Source: Anas platyrhynchos (Eukaryota; Chordata; Aves; Anseriformes; Anatidae). From it: a DNA stretch of 64,000 nucleotides. The notes beneath the pieces are model-generated. The model was not told the DNA's origin. It searched no databases and saw nothing but the letters and a program-made list of their open reading frames with translations. Below, one piece after another: positions 1-12,900 of the stretch (the first letter of the stretch is position 1; every line of letters starts with the position of its first letter). The stretch lies in assembly GCF_047663525.1 (NCBI RefSeq), contig NC_092591.1, positions 30,723,001 to 30,787,000 on the forward strand, read 5' to 3'. Both the position numbers and the translations under genes were made by a program.

Positions 1-71
1 GAGATGAAATGCTGGAACTGAAGTAGTGTCCACTAACATCATACTTGTTGTTTTTCTCCTCTTGTATGTAG

Positions 72-187
72 CCAGCAAGCCAGATGCTGTACACGTTGTG
101 CTGGATAGGCACCTCGTGACAGGACAGAATGAGAATTCTACTCTTCCAGCGGTCCAGAATCTTCTTATGCTCTGCAATGTCAGGTAA
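72..187 (+). CDS. GATD1: GATD1 (PDDC1), last coding exon
   Basis: This is the 3'-terminal coding exon of GATD1 (glutamine amidotransferase-like class 1 domain containing 1, also called PDDC1). The human protein is a DJ-1/PfpI-superfamily member of about 220 residues without a firmly assigned reaction. The exon follows a pyrimidine-rich tract and an AG at 70-71. It enters in the second base of an alanine codon and is open for 37 more codons to a TAA at 185-187. The peptide contains [17 protein letters not shown] and [10 protein letters not shown], and ends CNVR; from memory the human C-terminus is very similar (VTGQN, PAVQNLLFLC, ending GSRK). Earlier exons lie left of the window. The gene points toward TALDO1, as in mammals. 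The identification rests on recall of the human protein, not on an alignment. Confidence 0.85.
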
Positions 188-1295
188 GGCCATATGGGAA
201 ATGAGAACAAGACCAGGTAGTGTCAAAGTATCCTTTGCTTCCAGGAGTCTTGTCCCCCAGACAATTTTTTTATCTAGCTGCTGAAGTGTGTTGTCTTTGC
301 TTTATCTATTCAGTCTGAGTCTTTTGGAAAAAAGCATTTGTGAGTACTTAAAGTTTAAAATAGGGTAGGAAGTACACAGCTATCTATTGAAGCTGGTGGC
401 ATAAAACAGTAGGCTTCGTTAAATATATCTGTTATGAGAAACATCTATTTTTTATGCATTGGCAAGTTAGCATTTGGTCAACTGTATTCTAGGATTCTGG
501 GAATGAACAGATTTCTATTCTTTGGTAATAGCTTCGCTGTCTGTCTTTTTCATCTTGTCAGTTAGAAGAACACATGTAAATAACCACAAAAATCTTCTTT
601 CATTCAGGTGAATGGGTGCTAGAAGCTGCCCCTTCCTGGCTGTGGACTAACAAGTCATGTCATGTTTGGATGTTTCATTCAGCAAGAAATGAAAGAGCAG
701 GTCTCTTTGCAAACAGAATGGATGAAGATCCAGCAGGCTAAGGATTTCCTTGTCTGTTAACTGGATAAAACATATTTTTAAATGTCTATCCTGGACTATG
801 AAGTGACTGACATTGAAGTGGCAATGTCAGGTTTTGCACACACTGAATGGATGAAGGTTGTGAATAAGAAAACTTGGAAGTGCATCACACCTCAGAAGCA
901 ATTATGAAACCACCTTGCATTTGTTACTACATTTTTTTTAATTGCTTCTCTGTAGGCCATTAACTTAGAGTTGTGGGAAACTATCTCTTAAAGATTCATG
1001 ACCATGAGTATGATTTGATGAAGCTGAAGACCTTGCTTGAGGCTGACATTGTACTGACCATTAGTAATTCTACCCCAAAGAGCACTTGGACATTAGGGAA
1101 TCATCTGGCATTTGTGGTTTAAATATAAAAGTCTACATCTAGTGCTTCAGTGAAATGCAATTTCATGTGTTCTTACCTTTCTGCTGGTAGGTCACAAAGT
1201 TACTGTCTGAACTTTAAATGTCTGTGATGTTCATGTATCCTTAGAATGGAATGGAAAATGTATAGCTAAACAATAAAGCAGAGTCATTTGTTTTG
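188..1295 (+). other. GATD1: GATD1 3' UTR (extent approximate)
   Basis: This is the stretch from the GATD1 stop codon to just past the first good poly(A) signal. It is AT-rich and has no long reading frame. The start is fixed by the stop codon. The end is inferred from the poly(A) signal, and I could not test for further 3' UTR introns. Confidence 0.55.
1272..1277 (+). terminator. GATD1 poly(A) signal AATAAA
   Basis: A canonical AATAAA lies about 1.1 kb after the GATD1 stop. A T/GT-rich stretch (1287-1320) follows and would suit a downstream GU-rich element. No competing AATAAA was seen earlier in the UTR. Confidence 0.6.
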
Positions 1296-1299
1296 AAGA

Positions 1300-2560
1300 C
1301 ATTTTTTCTGTAGTGCTACTGTTGGCATAATGTGTCCTTGTTTTTTTTGCCTTGTATGTTCACATTAATGGATTTGTTTAAAATGTCAGCTCAGCTGATT
1401 TTTTAAATGGTCTTCTGTTAGCCGTTCTGCTTTGTGGTGTGTTATGTTGTTTGTTCTTTTCAATGGTTGAAATATTTCTCTCTAGCAAGTACACTGCGGT
1501 TGTTGCTGGAACTTTATGGACAAAGAAAAAAGTTTAGTAGATAACATGGATCACATCTTCTGAGCAGAATAGATCAAATCTGGCTTGCTTTCTGAGCAGC
1601 AGGTGCAAATTGAAGTTGAGCGTGGAAAGGAATATTCATAACAAGAATATTTGTAGATCTGGTAGCTTAAATCTTTGTTTCTGACAAGCCTTCTTAGGGA
1701 TTTAATCTGTCACCATCAGGACAAAATTTCCATCTGGATTTCTAGGGGGCTGTCTGGTGAAACGGTATGGAAAACTTCTTGGTATGTATTGCAGAAGTAT
1801 TTGGAGTTATGGTAACTTTGTGTTGAACACTGCAAAGCTACAGCAAGGACACTGTCCCCAGGAATTTTATTTAAGTAAAGGTGAAGCTCCCCACCATAGA
1901 CTCCACTGATTGCCTGAGCTTCTGTGTAGGGAACTTAAGAGGGGCTGGAGTCAGGTTTTCAGGATGGATCTTAGAGGAGATAGGTGCACTTTTTGTGGCT
2001 CGTAAGATGAGAGCTTTCCCACTCTGGATCTAGGCCCTGACTGCATCTGTAAAGTAAAATCTTTCCAGAAGAATTTGAGATGTCTGTAGTACCTCTCAGA
2101 CTGCTTCCATGCAACTTTGCCAAAATCATTAGACCTTTCAATGCTTGCCCGTTAAAATTGAACGAATACTGGTGACTACTGTGTCCTGCTTTCTTAAGAA
2201 AATTTCTGCCCAGTCTCTTCAAGAAGCTACCAGGTGAAGAAGTGTTCAGACCGCTGCAGGCTCTGATCAATTCCATTGTATGTTTTTTCCTAGCAGCCAG
2301 GACCTGTTGAAACTGCCTTGTTTGTGCCACTATCAGGAACTACAGTAAAGTACAAAGTACATTGCCTTTAGATTTTTGCAATGCTTCCTTCTTGCACTGT
2401 GAGAACATACAGAAGAGTTAAGTGTCCATTTTCACTCTTTCACATGGGCATCTCCTCAATCTAAATGGTCCCTAGTGTTGAAGCTGCTTCTGAAAAAGAG
2501 GAAGAATTGCATGACCCAATGCAATCCAGCAGAAAGTGGTTGGAGAGGGGATATGAGCAA
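1300..2560. other. Intergenic, no gene seen
   Basis: This is AT-rich single-copy-looking DNA between the GATD1 3' end and the first CR1 fragment. The small reading frames here are short, unsupported by splice sites and resemble nothing I know. Sequence from about 2490 may be more diverged CR1 body leading into the repeat. Confidence 0.5.
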
Positions 2561-2564
2561 GTAT

Positions 2565-2759
2565 ATGAAGCAAAATTTCTTCACCATGGGGGTGTTCAAA
2601 CACTGGAACAGGCTTCCTAGAGAGGGGTAATTCCTGTCACTGTTCAAGAGGCTTTTGGATGATGCCCTCAATAACATGCTTTAACTTTTGGTTAGCCCTA
2701 AAAGAGGTCAGGTGGTTGGCATGGATGACCTTTGTAGGTGCCTTCCAACTGAGGTGGTA
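2565..2759 (+). mobile_element. CR1 LINE 3' fragment
   Basis: This is the 3' end of a chicken-repeat-1 (CR1) non-LTR retroposon in + orientation. Diagnostic phrases, in order, are TTTCTTCACCATGGGGGTG, CACTGGAACAGGCTTCCTAG, and a tail with GATGACCTTTGTAGGTGCC and TTCCAACTGAGG. It is 5'-truncated, as nearly all CR1 copies are, and has no coding capacity. A T-run (about 2760-2770) abuts the 3' side. Confidence 0.85.
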
Positions 2760-2774
2760 TTTTTTTTTTTCCTA

Positions 2775-5700
2775 AAGCTGGGGGAAGATAGAATTGAAGT
2801 AGAAAATGTATAGCTGTTTAATGTCATGCTAGAGGCATTCAGCAAAGTCTTGTCCTGATATTTTTGGGAGGACTGGGGGCTCGGATTAGTGGATTGAAAT
2901 GTGAAGGCAGTATCTGTAATTATTGCTTACTATCATTTGACTTCTGTATCATGTGCAGACAACTAATAGCACTCTTCTTCTACCTCAAGAAGATACGTGT
3001 ATATGGAGAGTTGGTGACCTTTCACAATATGTTTTCATTTAGTTCTTCATTCTGGAAGTCTCCAGTACGTTTCTGTAACATCTGCTTTTTTTGAAGCTAC
3101 ATAAAAGCAGTGGGGTTAAAGTACAGGCCTCAAGCAACAGCGTGTTTGGCTTGGAGGATTGTAGCATACATCTTGCTTCAGATTTATATTAGCTGTGGTC
3201 TGCAAATGTAAAATTTTTTTTATTTTTTTATTTTTGGAGAAGAGAGCAGCTTTCCTGTCTAGTCTGTTGTATCCATAGGTCTGAAAGGTCTCCCAAGATC
3301 AAAGTAAGTGCTTGCCTCAGGCAGCAGATGTGGGGAGATGAAAATGGGAACAAGGAAGGTACCTCAATGGTGGAGGAGAGACAGAAGCTGTACAACTTTT
3401 CTTTGGAGTCTTTCAAAATGACTTCTTTGTCTGCCTTGAAATTCAAAGAACCGAGAAGGGACAGCTGACAAGCTGCAGTCTCTGGCTGGAGTGAAGCCTG
3501 CAGTTAGTCCCCCTGTCTTGTGTTTGCATAGATCTGGGCAACAACTAACAGCACAAATTGAGGACTGCATCTGGTGTGCAAAGATAAGGTTTCTGGAGAG
3601 GTGCTTAGCTCTGGCTTTGTGCTGCCCAGTGAAGGCAATGATCACTTGCTGCTTCTGAAGAACAAGCAGGAAGCTTGGTCAAACTGATGCTTTCAAGTCT
3701 TCAAGTGACCCTGCAGTTCGTGGCTCAGAAAGGGGTTATATTAATAACTCTTTTCCCTGAACACTCTTGTGGGTTATTGAAAGGCCAACAGGGTGGTTCA
3801 TGATGTCTTGGACCCTTATGAGGCAAGGCTGCATCTGACTATGACCTGGAGGTGAGTTGCTCTTCCCCTTTCTGTGTGATGGAGGGAACAGCAGCAGCAC
3901 CTCAGTGCTCAGTGCTTGGCAGGGCTGTACCACCAAGTGTTTTGGCTGAGATGCTGATCAGCAGCTGGTCATTGGCACTGCATTAACGGAGGGGTCTTCC
4001 TGCAGCCACCTCAACCCTCCTGCTGTCTGTTTGCTCAGTTTAAGGCCAAACCTCAAATTGCCAAAGCCTTTATTTGTTAGGCCTACAACAGGGCAGTAAT
4101 TGCTGCCGTCTTCCCATCTTGCAGGTCACAGGGATTTCTTGAATGCACTAGGTAATGGTTCATTGCAGTGGCTGGTTATTTTATTGGTGAAGATGGGAAA
4201 AAAGAATTATCCTGGAGGAAAGCACAGGGGAGGAAGCAGCAGTTTAATAATTCATCCTTGAATGCTGACAGTTCAGATTAGAGGACTATTCTACCTAGGG
4301 AGGGAGAAGCTCTTCTTGAACCGTAAATCTCCCCTACCCTCGTGGGCTGATGAGGCATGATCAGTCTCAGGGACAGAGGACCAGACTGAGGCTTTGAAAG
4401 TCTTTTACCCAGACTGCTCACTGTTTGTTGCGTGACACCATGGGTAAGTCACCTCAATCCTCTCAAAGAGGGTACGAGCTTCTCAGCAGGCTATTAACTC
4501 AGGTGTCTGCGACAGTCTGTGCTGAGAAATAGAGAGCCCAGCCCTATCTGAACTTGTTGTAGCTGGACTTGTAACAGGATTTATGCACCAGTAGCACCTT
4601 TTTCTCTACCTGCTGCTGGGGCAGTTAGGATTACTCCTCTGAATATCTCTCTCCTGCACATCCCTCTGCTTGTTCTGGGAACAGCCAGATGCAATTCAGT
4701 CCTCGGAGCACAGCAGAGCTGCAGAAGGAGGCACTGAACAAGGTGACAAAAACTTGAGAATAATGTGTTTTACTGAGGGAGGACAGCAGGCAAGCCTGTT
4801 GCTCTTGGCCTGTACTAGCTAGACAAAATACAAATAGAAATGGGGTGTCTTGGATCGTGCCTGCCTTTCTGTCTGCTCTGTCGTGGTGATGCAGGTGTTG
4901 GTTGGCCTCTCCCTCTGCATCAACACAACTTTATGCTTGCGTTGGGCTGGTTCCTGCACCGTGAAGGTAGACTAATGAAATATTAAATGAAAAATACTGG
5001 CCTCCTTTTAGAGAGTCTCTTAAAGGGAGGCTACCTACTTAATGCTTGTGTTGTCTCCTGCTTTAATGTCAAGAGCCAATACAGAGAGTGAGGGGCTGAC
5101 TAGTCTGTGCCCTGAGACTGACAAATTTTACAGTGGTGTTTCCCCTCTGTAAGAAGGGGGAACAGGGCACTTTCTAACAGTAGATCAGAAATTGAGGATA
5201 TTCTAGTCCATCTTGATGGCTAAGCCAGTGAAAGGCTGTCTTGGAAAGCTGAAAATAAAGGAACTGCCCTACCGCGTTAGTTGTATGGACCTAGCAGCCC
5301 TTTTTCCAACAGCTCTGCTCTTCTGTAATCTCTTGCAACCATGTTTAAAGAATACAGGAGGTACTGAGAGCAATTGGGAGCAGCAGCCTGCCTGGAGGGA
5401 GGAAAAGCTTCCCCCCACCCTGCCTTGTGGATGAAATTAGAGACCTGCAAACACATGAGGAAGTTGATAACCTTGCATTTGAGCTCGGTGGTTAGTTGCT
5501 GTTTGAACTGTGGAAAGGAAGGGCTGCCTGGGATGTTGCAGCCTCCCACAAGGTGGTGGTGCTGCTCCACACAAGCCTTCACATTCCTCCTCGGCCACCA
5601 GCAAGCTCCATCCCCAAACACCAAGTACGAAAATGTTACTTTCCTCTTCTCAGTTCCCAGTCTGTGTACTTGGCCTGGGCAGATGGCACACAGCTGAACA

Positions 5701-8700
5701 AGAGGCAAAAAGCTGTAACGCTACATGAACATGAAATGCATGTTAATGCTGGATTATACATTAATCTATATGCAGCAAGCTGTACCTGTGGCTCCCCAGT
5801 AAGCTATAACCAGAGGGTCTGCTGCCCCGTGCTCCTTCCTTTCTTAGGAGGATGAGGGTGGCACAGTTAGAAATCGTTCTTGCCAAGAAAGCCTCAATAG
5901 TTGTCATCTTCTGGTGCCTCGTTCATTAATGCTACCCTGCATGCTTTCCTTGGTAGGATTTATCCCCACATGGAACAGGCTGTTGCTAAACACTTTTTCT
6001 CCCTTTTTCTTCACCTTGCATTTTTTCTTTATGTGAAGCCAAGGTCCAACTCCGAATTGTAGCCAATTCTTTCAAGTTGCTCATGTCCAATCTTGGGCAG
6101 TTGAGTGAGATTTAAACAGCTGTGCTGTCACCTAAGGTGAGTTCAAGGAGCTCCTTTGGTCTGCTTGTGGGTTTGTTCTGGCTCCTTGATCTCCTAGATC
6201 AAACTGCAGCAATATAAACTGGAGCCACCTATCCCTGGGAATGAGGGAACAGGGCTTGTACTGTGAGGGTGCTGCAGAGATGAGGCTGAATTCCTGCCTT
6301 GTGCACAACATCTCCAATCATCAGTGCAACGGGATGCCAGGCTGAGCATCAGGCTGCAACTGGGCGATGCAGACTGTAGCAAGGCAAGTGTCCCCTCTGC
6401 TTTCTAGAAACGCTACATCTCCTAAGGCAATTTTGCCTGGAGGGTGCTGCAATTGTGTGAACTTTCCAAGACAAGTCAGAGACCCCTTTGCAGATCCTCT
6501 GCATGATCCAAACACATCTGATCCCAGACTATAACTTAGACCCCAGGGGTAAAGCAAAAACAAAATTGTACAAGTCATAATAATCATAAGCTTTGTTCCA
6601 TTATGCTGAAATCAAAACTGAGCAGCAGGGCCTGCCGTGGCCCTTGACAGCCCTCACGCTGATGGTGCAGTGGCCACACAGCACACGGAAGCCTGGCAGG
6701 GTCCCCTGCAGTTTCTGTTTTCCCAGGACATTTGCAGATGCTGTGCAGATGTCCTCTGTGAAGCCCCAGGAGTACAACCCTGTGGAGCCCAGGACCTTCA
6801 AGTCCCTTATCCTGCAGAAAGGCTAGAAAAGGGCATCAGGTGCTGAGGGTCATGGCAAGCTCATGTCGGTGCTGGACTCCTCCATGGACCACAGAAAAGC
6901 AAACCAACCCTGCCATCAGATACGGTCATGAGTTGCTTGCTTGTTCTTTTCTTTCTGGACACTGATGAGGCTTTATTATTATTATTTTTTTTTCCAGAGA
7001 AGTTTTCTCTTTGAACACATATGCTGGATCATAAAAATTCTGTACGATCTTTCCAAGACTTCCAAGACTTTCCAAGGCTAAAAGGCCTGGCAGCTTTGTA
7101 GAGAACAGCTATCAGGGAAGGAGCCTGCCCCTGCCTCCTTTCCAGGCATCACCTCAGCCCTCCACAGATAAGACATCAAGTCCCCAGGCTGGGAAACACC
7201 TTGAAGTAAACCTGCACGTCTCTATGGGTCATGTTTTTTGTAAGAGCAAAAGAGACAGGGGGAGATCAAGCAGCAGTTGCCAACCTGATGAAGGGTTAAG
7301 AGCATGGCCAAAGCATGTAGTAAAGGGCTGGTAGACTCATGGATATTTGGGGAAAAAACTCCTATGGCCTCTGATGACATTTGTTGCCAATCCTGCATTT
7401 TATGACAGCTGTTTTGTGGCATTATTGCAGCTCAGAGCCAGACACTGTGCAGGGGCAGAGTGGTGCACAGGCAGTCCCTTCCCAGACCTCAGCTGAGTGT
7501 GCTGCTGGGGCTGGCTCAGTTCCTTTCTCTCGTGTTCGCAGGAGGTTATTAAATTTTATGTTTTCTTTTATACTAACAGATATTTTTAAAGGCTGCAGAA
7601 AAAGCTGGGAGACAAAATGTTATATTTGATTCCAAACAAAAGGAATTCTGGATTTTTAGTTCCATTTAGCCTGCTTATAGTAAGCCCCTAATTTATTTTC
7701 TCATAGTTTTTATTGTTTTGTGTGATCTTTTCAATTATGTGAGCAAAACAGAAATCATTCATTTCCCAGCTGTATTCTGTGCTCCCAAGCTAAAATGTCT
7801 GCACAGTCTGTTAAACAAAGTTTCCTTTTTACTGGGGTCTTTAAAAAAAAAAAGTTATATTTCTACTACTTATTTCACTGCCTAAGAACTACAGTGGAAA
7901 TAAAAGCTTAAAATGCCCATATTGATCCCTTGCTTAGGTACTTGCCTGAGCAAAGCCTGCTGCTGTTGGAGGCTCTGTAACTTTAACAAATGCTTTTCTC
8001 CTGCAGCAATGCTCCAGGAGTCAGGACCTCTATGCACAAACACTTGCAGGATCCCACTGCGTGGGCCAGACCCCTGTGTATAGGGAAATACAACACTGTT
8101 TCCTCTTAGAGTTTGGGAATTTTGTCCCCATCAGGCAGAAGACTAATCTCAGCCCTTTGTGCTGACTCTTCTGGTGTGGGGCTGGGGAAGCCCAGGTGAA
8201 GCCCATCATGTGGGGAGCCCTGGTAATTCAGCTCAGGTGTAGAGCAAGTGTTTAAGGGAGCCTTCAGGGACTAAGGGTTTGCAAAGGCTTTGATGAAGGT
8301 TTGGCTTATGTATCTGGGAAGTGTCATTGGTTCTGGGTGAGTTTAATAATTTTTAATTCAAGTTTTAAAGCATGCATGTTGGTTCTTTGGGATTCATCCC
8401 CTATTGTTCATCCATACTGGCTGTGTCTGGAGGGTGAGTTTCAGCATTTCTAGGCTTGTTGTTATGACTGTGGTAGCTAAAAGCTTTTATGAGAAACATG
8501 AGGCATCTCCTACCCTCAGTTTCTTAATCTAATGAGGCTATAGAGACCTGGGCAGTTGCTAGAAGGAGTACATAAACTGGGTTCAGATGTGACCATGGGA
8601 GAGATGAATGAAGCCTGAAAAAGATTGTGAGGGCAAGGGTGCTCTGTGTGCACATTTTTCCTGCCTTCCCTTCCCCTGCTGCTACAGTTACTGTCTCTTG

Positions 8701-9780
8701 AGCAATGGTGAGTGCCTGAATGCTGCTGCTGGCCCTGGGCAGCTCTCTGACAGCTGCATGAGGTTCTAGGTCCTGTGGCTCTGCTGGTGGTGCGAGGGCA
8801 CAGGGCACTTGCCTCGTCCAGGAGGCAGAAGGGGTATTTCTTGCCTCAAGCACGTAGAGACACCTTGCAGTGTCCCCATCGTGGCCTCAGGCGTTCAAGT
8901 TGTATGCGGGAGGGCAGTTCTGGGGAACTCTGGGGTTAGAGGAGGGCAGTGTGTGCTCCTTTCTCTCTGCAGAGTTTGTATTTTTTTATAAACCCTTTCT
9001 TTCCTGAACTCTGATACTCCTCCTCTGTGTGCCTTGAGGGGAGATCTGCTTATAGACTAAACAAAGGTGGATGAAGGATGTGAGAATCTTGAACTGCTTT
9101 AGGGTGGAGGATTATATATATGTTTTTGATCTTAAAATAATTGTTTGTGGTTTTCTAGTTATGGCTTGGTGTGAGTTAAGTGTGTGTGTGGCGGGGGGGG
9201 GGGGTGGCATGCTATTAATTATCTGATTTTTTTCCCCTTTCCCTCCCAAGAGCTGTTTTGCTTTGGAAAGGAGGAATGGGTGTTTCCAGAATGAAATTTT
9301 TGAGAAACATAACAAAACTCCAGAAACAGGTGAAAGGGGCTACTGTGAAACAATCTGAACTACCTATAGAAAGTGCTGCGCTTCCGTTTTGTGCTTTATC
9401 TTCCTGCTTTGCTCTAGAGGTTTCAGACCTTGTCTTTTAAAGTTGAGTAGAAGTAAGCTGAGGGACTCATCCAGGTTTCTTGCAAAATGTCTGTTTTACC
9501 TCCAGGCTGTGAAATCACGTACAAGGCCCACTGGGCTAGAGGATAGCTTTACAAAATCTGTTTCCTTGGGTTCTGCCCCCTGCTTTTACGTGGAGACAGA
9601 GTCTTATCTGTGCCTGAGCTTGGAGATGTCTGATTGTGCTGATTCTGGATGTGTGTTAATGGGGTCCTATGACCTGAGCTGCATTTTAAAGGGTAATAAT
9701 ATATATATTTTTCTTTGAGTAACACTCTTAGGTGTGTGTGGGGGGGAAAATTACTGTTCTTCTCTTTCATCTGAGGGCAA
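2775..9780. other. Intergenic, no gene seen
   Basis: About 7 kb without a supportable exon. It holds low-complexity runs: T-rich 3211-3235, TTA/T-rich 6968-6993, A-run 7842-7852 and a G12 tract at 9193-9204. It also has short tandem CTTCCAAGA-like units near 7050-7078. The longest open frame (143 codons, - strand, about 5277-5708) has no homology I recognise. Confidence 0.5.
9193..9204. repeat. G12 homopolymer after a GT-rich run
   Basis: Twelve consecutive G follow a GTGTGTGTGGC stretch. This is a simple repeat that could form guanine-rich secondary structure. Its length is likely variable between individuals or assemblies. Confidence 0.9.
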
Positions 9781-9784
9781 TGAG

Positions 9785-9959
9785 ATGAGAGCTCAGAGAA
9801 GCTGTGGATGCCCCATCCCTGGAGGTGCTCAAGGCCAGGTTGGATGGGGCTCTGGGTAACCTAGTCTGGTGGGAGGTGACCCAGTCACAAATGAATTAGT
9901 TGTTAGACTAGATGATCCTTAAAGGTCACTTCCATCCCAAAAGATGCTATGATTCATGA
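9785..9959 (+). mobile_element. CR1 LINE 3' end
   Basis: This is a CR1 3' terminus in + orientation. Hallmarks are GATGCCCCATCCCTGGAGGT, GGCCAGGTTGGATGGGGCTC, then AGATGATCCTTAAAGGTC and a terminal TATGATTCATGAT. The end resembles the short ATTCTATGAT-type tail repeat of CR1. The copy is 5'-truncated to about 175 bp. Confidence 0.93.
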
Positions 9960-9964
9960 TTACT

Positions 9965-12900
9965 ACTGTTAAGACCTCATTTGTGATTTGGAACTGGAAA
10001 CTAGCCAAACTCAGCTGCTTGATCCTATTATGAATGTTTCCAGTCCTGATCTGGTGTTCTTGCTGCAGCTCCTCAGAGGAGCAGGCAGTTGTTTTGGATT
10101 TCAGCAGAAATCACCCTCCCTGCTATAGAGGGGCAGCAGGGAACCAACCTACAGCTTGCACTGCTGCTGAAACCTCTACATGTAGTGCAGAGATCTGTAA
10201 ATGTATGTTTCTGCATTGTGTGGCTGAAGTAAATTCATGGTTTTTAAAGGAATAGGAAGAAATGTTTCCTTATGGCAGGGAAGGAGATAACAGATAACTT
10301 CCCCCCACCTCCCCTACCTCACTCTGCCTAGGAAATGCTTTGAAGCTGGGAAATAATTTGGTTCAGTGCTATGCCAATGAGCACTGGACACAGATGTGAT
10401 CTGAGCTGGGAGGAGTGGGGAAGAAAGTGAGTGTTGGTGTAGCTTAGGAGCAGATTTCTAGCAACTGGTGTAAAGGTAAAGCCCTTCCTGTTCCCTCACT
10501 AAATCTTCAAAAAGTAATCAATTCTATTTCTAGTTTCCCTGTAGCTTGAGTAGTCCTGGCAGACAGCAGAAGCCCTCTGTGGGAGCTGAGAGCTCAGTGC
10601 CACGCAGCATCTTGTCCCTAGCTCATCACTGCCCTAAAACTGCTTCCTTGCTCAGAGCTGGTGTTCTGGGGATTTGTGAGTGTCTGTGGTAGTGGCTTGA
10701 ACCATCCCTCACCCAGCTGCCAGGAAATGCCTGGGGCTGTATACTAGTGATTAGCACTCAATTTGATTTCAGTCCTGTGAGAGGAAATCTGTTTATGGGA
10801 GGAATGTTCTGCACGCCTTGATGAGGTGCCTTCTGGAATCAATTATCTGGAGTCTGCTGCTGATGTTGCCTTATTATTCGACTGCTTTCAATAACGACTG
10901 TCAGCGAGGGCTGGCAGCTCTGGTGCTCTTGCCTACACCAAGAAGTGCACAGAAGGATGTGTTAGTGCACCAGAACCCACCTGCTGTGGTTTCACCACTA
11001 TGCCTGCAATACCTGCTGAGCTGAGCAGCTGGAACAGGGCGATGAGCTGTTTTTTTTCCTCCTGTTTCAGGTGATGCAGGGTCATTCAGCTTTCCTTTTA
11101 GCCCTGCTTCATAATTTTATTCAGGGAAATGTCTGTGGTTGACTTTAAGCTTCAACTCGACATCCTCATTTTTTTTTTCTCCATAAAAGCTCTGCCCTGG
11201 CATTCCCTAAAGTCATTAACGACAATGACTTAAACCATATTTCAAATCTGTGATGTGAAACATCAACACATGAGGCAAAACATCTACAAAAAGCAGTTGA
11301 AGTGTGAATTGGTTAAAGAAATAACCACCAAAATATCCATCAAGATCACTACATCTGTCTAAAGGCACATGCTGTGATGAGACCAAGCCTGCCTGAGAAC
11401 CCCTGCACCTCCTGTGCCCTGTCACTGCTGTCCTCCACGGACTTATTTCTAGAGATTCTTTTAGGAGAGCAGCACAATATTAATATTTTTTTGGATTGCT
11501 GCCACTGTTGTTTCTCATTTCCTTGGGTCTTGCAGCAGTTGAGAAACCGTGGAGGACCTGGGATCCTGTGGGTTTATCAAGGAACAGCATATCCTGTGGC
11601 TTCCTCAGAGGCAGAATTTTGCTGTGTTGTGAGTGTATATCATATATCAGTCCCTTGTACATTCGGGAGAGCTGGTATGGGGGAAGTGTAAGCTCAGCTC
11701 AATGTACTTCATGGCTCTAGGTGTGGGCAGCTGAGGCACTGATGACTGTGTCACTGCATGACCCCAGGTAAGTGACTGGAGCCACTGGAAGATCTCCCCC
11801 AGTAGAGAGGAAATCTGACTTCCATTGCCACATGAAGTACAGAGGCAAAGAAGGGTTTGCTGTATTGTCGTAGCCCTGTCTTAGTGATAAACTTTATCCC
11901 ATTTATATCAATTTGCTTGGCTCCTGGTGGATAGGCTAGGATAGGTAATGTTCCAGGCTTGCTCTGTGTGTGTGGTGGAGCCTTGGCTTTTGTTCATCCC
12001 CCCATCAGGGATGCTGGCTGCCATTATCCTTCTGTTTTTTATTTATATTTTGGCATAGATCCTGATTTATATTTTTTAATCTTTCAGGGACAGGATAGAC
12101 CCATGTACCCTATATGTTTTATTGGTTTATGGTACGTGAACGTGCAGGAAGAAGTCTTTAGGATCAGCTGTAAAATGTGCCTCTCCTTATGTAGAGAGCA
12201 GTAAGCAGCTGAGTGGGCAAGCCTCATCCCAAAGGATGCTCAGCCACCCGATCCACAAGCTTGTCAGAAGTTTAACTGGTTTCTAAAAAGCACTTGAGCT
12301 GAAGACTGAATTTAACAATAAGTTAAGAAATGCACTAAGTGTGCTCTCTTGCTATTGCGAAGGCCCATCTTTTATTTATTTTCTGTGGAAAAACCTGGGA
12401 TCACTTGAAAAATTAAATGATGCTTTCTGTCTCACATCTAAGTGCCGTATGACAGGGTAATAACCAGCGATCCCATGTGCTGTCTGACTGCCTGTGGTCT
12501 CAGTTTGAAGGGCTGACAGCTTAAATAGCCTAATGAAGGTTTGGAAACCAGCACTGCTGCAGTCTTACAGACAAGGAACTAGGACATGGAGGTAGCCAGC
12601 TCTTCCTGTCAAGTCACTCAGGGAGGCTATGGCAGAGCCAGGAATCTCATCCAAATCTCCTAGTTACCTGAGCTGCTAAATCAGGCACTGCTTCCAAGGG
12701 GATTTTGGAGCTGGAGGGAGGCTTCTGCTGAGGCTGGTGGAGTAGAGCAGCGACTGAGGAGCTGTTTTCTGTTTTGAGGCTCCATTTAAGCTGCTTCAGA
12801 GCTAGCTCAGAAGCAACAGAGGCAAAAGCAGCCTCTTGCTTCAAATCAAAGCTTGGGCAACAGCACTGAAAGCTGTGCCTCACCTCAGGTGGGAAATCTT